NCBI RefSeq assembly: GCF_024494655.1
Contig: NZ_JANHDL010000002.1
Location: 434,001-498,000 of the forward strand
Direction of reading: 5' to 3'
Origin: Halorubrum laminariae
GTDB lineage: Archaea; Halobacteriota; Halobacteria; Halobacteriales; Haloferacaceae
Length of the DNA stretch: 64,000 nucleotides
In this document: positions 61,585 to 64,000 of the stretch, piece after piece
Layout of the letters: every line of letters begins with the position of its first letter
Numbering within the stretch: position 1 is the stretch's first letter
Position numbers and translations under genes: made by a program
Notes under the pieces: model-generated
What the model was told of the DNA's origin: nothing
The model's input: only the letters and a program-made list of their open reading frames with translations
The model's database searches: none

Positions 61585-63273
61585 GTGCTCCCCCCGACGA
61601 CGATCGTGGTCCCGCTCCTGTTCGGCTCGGTCGCTATCGGGAGCGGTGCCGCGATCCTCGCGTGGCGGGAACGGCCGAGCCCCGGCGCGACCCCGCTCGT
61701 GTGGCTGCTCGCCGGGCAATCGATGTGGGCGACGTGTATCATCTTCAGTCTCTCTTCCAAGTCGGTCGACGGGACGCTGACGTGGACGAAACTCGGCTGG
61801 ATCGGCGTCATGGCGGTCCCCGTCGCGTGGATCCTGTTCTCGCTTGAGTACACCGGGAGAGACCAGTACATCACGCGGCGAAACGTCGCGCTGCTGTCCG
61901 TCGTCCCCGTTCTCACGGTGTGTCTCGCCGTCACAGAGCAGTACCACGGGCTCCTCTACGTCCGCGCGACAGGCGTCACCGCGGACGGGACAGTCGTCGT
62001 CCAGCAGGGAGGCCTCTGGTACGGCGTCACCGCGGCGTACACCTACCTACTCGGTGTGCTCGGCGTGGTCCCGATACTCGGGCTCGTGTCGAGCCGCGCG
62101 ACCGCGTTCCGCGGCCAGAGTGCGGCGCTGCTCGTCGCGATCGTGACGCCGTGGTCCACGAACATCCTCTACAACGCTGGCGCGCTCTCCTCGGCCGGGA
62201 TCGATCCGACGCCGATCGCGTTCGCGGTCTCCGGTGTCGCGTATCTCGGCGCGATCAGGCGCTTCAGGTTGTTCGGAGCCAACCCGGCCCCCACGTGGCG
62301 CGCCAAGGAGTTCCTGTTCGACCATATCCACGAGGGCGCGATCGTCGTCGACGGCCACGACACGATAGTCGAGATCAACCAGACGGGAGCGGCGATCCTC
62401 GACGTTGACGCGGATCGCGCGCTCGGCTCCGCCGCGTCCGAGTTGCTCCCCGTGAGCGGACCGATACAAGCTGACGGCGGTCGGGACTTCCTGACCGTCG
62501 GGACCGAGTCGACGTCGCAGTCGTACGACGTGACCGTGACGGAACTCACCGATCGCCGCGACCACACCCTCGGCTACGTGTTCACGCTCCACAACGTCAC
62601 GCGGTACCTCCAGCAACAACAGCGGCTGAAAGTGCTCAATCGGGTGCTCAGACACAACATCCGGACCGAGGCGAACATCATACAGGGGTACGCAGAGCGC
62701 ACCGCAGACGAGACGGCCGAGACGATCAAGCGACGGACCATGCGGATCGTCGAACTCAGCGAGAAGGGCCGCGACGCGATCGACCTGTTCGAGGACGCCG
62801 TCGGCGAGTGGAACCAGTCGTCGCTCGACTCGCTCGTCGACGACTGCATCGCCGGTGCCCGCGACGCATTTCCCGACGTGACCTTCGACTTGGAGCGCCC
62901 CGCCGAGGACGCGACGGTTCCGAACGGTGTTGCAGTCGTGGTGAACAACCTGATCGAGAACGCCGCGGTGCACAACGACCGGGCGGATCGGCGCGTGACC
63001 GTCTCGGCGCGGGTCGACGGCGACCGCGCCGTGGTGCGGGTCACAGACAACGGTCCCGGCATCGACGAGTACGAGCTCGACATCCTCGATTCGGGCACCG
63101 AGACCCCGCTCCGACACGGGAGCGGACTCGGCTTGTGGCTCGTGAAGTGGGGTACCGAGACGATCGGCGGCTCGGTCGACTTCGAGTCCACCGAGCCGAC
63201 CGGAACGGTCGCCACGCTGACCGTCCCGCTGAGCGATCCGGAGCGGCGAACGCCCGCACCGAGAGACGGGTGA
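61585..63273 (+). CDS. 7TM-PAS sensor histidine kinase
   Basis: 562 residues from GTG 61585 (LPPTTIVVPLLFGSVAIGSG). Seven membrane spans in residues ~1-225, matching the haloarchaeal 7TM sensor module, then a PAS domain (~245-350, FLFDHIHEGAIVVDGHDTIV), H-box VLNRVLRHNIRTEANIIQGY and ATPase domain (VNNLIENAAVHN, NGPGIDEYELDIL, SGLGLWLVKW). Similar to the kinase at the left edge but with a different H-box type. No response regulator adjacent. Confidence 0.93.
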   Translation: MLPPTTIVVPLLFGSVAIGSGAAILAWRERPSPGATPLVWLLAGQSMWATCIIFSLSSKSVDGTLTWTKLGWIGVMAVPVAWILFSLEYTGRDQYITRRNVALLSVVPVLTVCLAVTEQYHGLLYVRATGVTADGTVVVQQGGLWYGVTAAYTYLLGVLGVVPILGLVSSRATAFRGQSAALLVAIVTPWSTNILYNAGALSSAGIDPTPIAFAVSGVAYLGAIRRFRLFGANPAPTWRAKEFLFDHIHEGAIVVDGHDTIVEINQTGAAILDVDADRALGSAASELLPVSGPIQADGGRDFLTVGTESTSQSYDVTVTELTDRRDHTLGYVFTLHNVTRYLQQQQRLKVLNRVLRHNIRTEANIIQGYAERTADETAETIKRRTMRIVELSEKGRDAIDLFEDAVGEWNQSSLDSLVDDCIAGARDAFPDVTFDLERPAEDATVPNGVAVVVNNLIENAAVHNDRADRRVTVSARVDGDRAVVRVTDNGPGIDEYELDILDSGTETPLRHGSGLGLWLVKWGTETIGGSVDFESTEPTGTVATLTVPLSDPERRTPAPRDG

Positions 63274-63301
63274 CGGCCGCACCGGTCACGAGGGGTTAAG
63301 A

Positions 63302-63392
63302 TCGTGGTCGGCGAGCGCACCGATCCGGCCGTCGCCGAGTTCGCATATTTGTTCACCGAGGACCTCGGCAAGAAGATCGGAGCGGGGTTCTA
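63302..63392 (+). pseudogene. Possible coding remnant next to the IS end
   Basis: Reads IVVGERTDPAVAEFAYLFTE and DLGKKIGAGFY with haloarchaeal composition but no start nearby, stopping in sense where the transposon end begins. It may be the truncated end of a gene cut by the element. Weak. Confidence 0.25.
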
Positions 63393-63412
63393 CAGGCGGA
63401 GCAGGCCGAGTG

Positions 63413-63433
63413 CCTCGGGGCTTGACCCCGAGG
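63413..63433. repeat. Subterminal hairpin of IS200/IS605 element
   Basis: CCTCGGGG-CTTGA-CCCCGAGG, perfect 8-base stem, 20 bases outside the tnpA stop. Hairpins like this are the ends recognised by HUH/Y1 transposases. The exact element boundary is not resolved. Confidence 0.6.
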
Positions 63434-63452
63434 GTGAAGGCCGTACGCTCCG

Positions 63453-63851
63453 CTAAACGTGTTCCGTTCTCTCGATATCCTGCTCAATCGTGTCGGTTGA
63501 AACATCGCCTGCCGTCCCCACGTAGTACGATTCCTCCCAAAACCCACCGCCCCATAGGTACTCCTCCAAGAACGGTTCGTACTGTTCCCACATCTCCCGT
63601 GCCGTGATGCTCTTGACCGTCCGTACAATCTCGCTCGGTGCGTGCTTCGGATGGGCTGACAGGAACAGGTGTACGTGGTCGAGAGAAATGTGCAATGACA
63701 GTATTTCGTAGCCGTACTCATCGCATACGTCGCGGAAAATCGCTTCCAGCGAATCCTCGATTGAGTCGAGAATCGTGTGGCGATACTTCGGACACCACAC
63801 GAAATGGTAGTTGACGTTGTACACCGTGTGATTCGACCGCTTCTCACCCAT
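63453..63851 (-). CDS. tnpA: IS200/IS605 transposase TnpA (Y1 HUH)
   Basis: 132 residues. HUH nuclease: metal-binding LDHVHLFLSAHPKH with the HxH, NYHFVWCPKYRHTI at the start and the catalytic tyrosine in ESYYVGTAGDVSTDTI. Cuts and rejoins single-stranded DNA at the element ends. Intact in length and motifs, so probably active. Divergent from the partial gene at 63905, with a shared AT-rich promoter region (AAGTATAT repeated twice). Confidence 0.94.
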   Translation of the reverse strand: MGEKRSNHTVYNVNYHFVWCPKYRHTILDSIEDSLEAIFRDVCDEYGYEILSLHISLDHVHLFLSAHPKHAPSEIVRTVKSITAREMWEQYEPFLEEYLWGGGFWEESYYVGTAGDVSTDTIEQDIERTEHV

Positions 63852-63904
63852 ATCGAACCCAATCCACCAACACAGTTAAGTATATCTAAAGTATATACTC
63901 TTGT

Positions 63905-64000
63905 ATGGCGAATCGCTTTGAAATCGACGGTGAGGAGGTTCTCGACGGTGAGGTCAAGCCGTTCGGGAACAGTGCCCACGTCACCGTCCCTAAACGCTGG
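63905..64000 (+). CDS. Transposon-associated protein (DUF2080-type), cut by window end
   Basis: 32 visible residues: ANRFEIDGEEVLDGEVKPFG then NSAHVTVPKRW. Matches the small AbrB-like proteins encoded just before tnpB in haloarchaeal IS605-type elements. Its 3' end and any tnpB are outside the window. Confidence 0.8.
   Translation, partial: MANRFEIDGEEVLDGEVKPFGNSAHVTVPKRW

Larger units (their letters stand above)
63413..64000. mobile_element. IS200/IS605-type insertion sequence, right part outside window
   Basis: Left hairpin at 63413-63433, tnpA on the minus strand and a divergent small gene on the plus strand that usually precedes tnpB in haloarchaeal members. The element runs beyond base 64000, so its other end, tnpB and any omega-type RNA are not visible. 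Confidence 0.75.

Overview
The window is a GC-rich stretch of a haloarchaeal chromosome. Supporting signs are very acidic proteins, densely packed and often overlapping genes, AT-rich TATA-like boxes about 27 bases upstream of many start codons (the leaderless-transcript pattern), a Tat-type lipoprotein signal, an archaeal S10/spc ribosomal cluster with eL32, eL19 and eS4, aIF5A, a tetrahydromethanopterin enzyme, and sensor kinases of haloarchaeal type. A Halorubrum-like genus is my inference; no rRNA is present to test it. The window starts inside a histidine kinase gene and ends inside a transposon-associated gene.

Layout. 1-2.4 kb: sensor kinase and an unknown protein. 2.5-6.9 kb: two overlapping moeA-type molybdenum cofactor genes and a PHP-domain phosphoesterase. 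7-11.7 kb: cytidine/guanine-type deaminase, small unknown proteins, mch, and a PhoU/TrkA-C protein. 12-15 kb: a glycosidase-like unknown, a 30-residue membrane peptide, pyrI/pyrB and an ASCH protein. 15.3-18.1 kb: EngB-type GTPase, small membrane proteins, aIF5A followed by an agmatinase-family gene, and a selenoprotein-W-like fold without its CxxC. 18.2-22 kb: zinc-finger protein, prs, acetyltransferase, UspA and a metallo-hydrolase. 22-26.1 kb: a thiamine salvage island (ThiR-type regulator, divergent from TenA, a cysteine-less TenA, an SSS-family transporter and a 41-residue membrane peptide). 26-31.6 kb: moaA, small genes and carB. 31.7-40 kb: FeS-type photolyase, aldo/keto reductase, small zinc and Gly/Met-rich proteins, Lrp/AsnC regulator divergent from carA, surE and unknowns. 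40.4-54.7 kb: one long minus-strand ribosomal operon from a SPOUT methyltransferase through uL3 to uL15 and secY, with rnp1 inside. 54.9-63.3 kb: sugar dehydrogenase lipoprotein, tRNA-Gly(GCC) with duplicated 3' ends, peroxiredoxin, DedA-like protein, fbp/fba gluconeogenic pair, UbiA prenyltransferase and a second 7TM sensor kinase. 63.4-64 kb: an IS200/IS605-type element with tnpA and a divergent partial gene.

How the parts work together. The thiamine island pairs a regulator with two TenA hydrolases that could recycle pyrimidine breakdown products and an importer that could supply the precursor. carA and carB are 5 kb apart and in separate transcription units, yet both promoters carry the same 15-base palindrome (TTRCGA-N3-TCGYAA); a regulator gene of the Lrp/AsnC family lies beside carA, so a small car regulon is plausible. 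pyrB/pyrI use the carbamoyl phosphate made by CarAB. moeA pair and moaA belong to one cofactor pathway. aIF5A and the agmatinase-family gene fit the agmatine-dependent hypusination route known from haloarchaea.

The less expected material is non-coding: three dispersed copies of a structured element (near 15.1, 35.7 and 56.8 kb) with conserved flanks and two hairpins whose sequences differ but whose pairing is kept; a 51-base dyad upstream of moaA; two DtxR-like palindromes in a 442-base gene-free gap; and partial tRNA-Gly copies that look like scars of integration.
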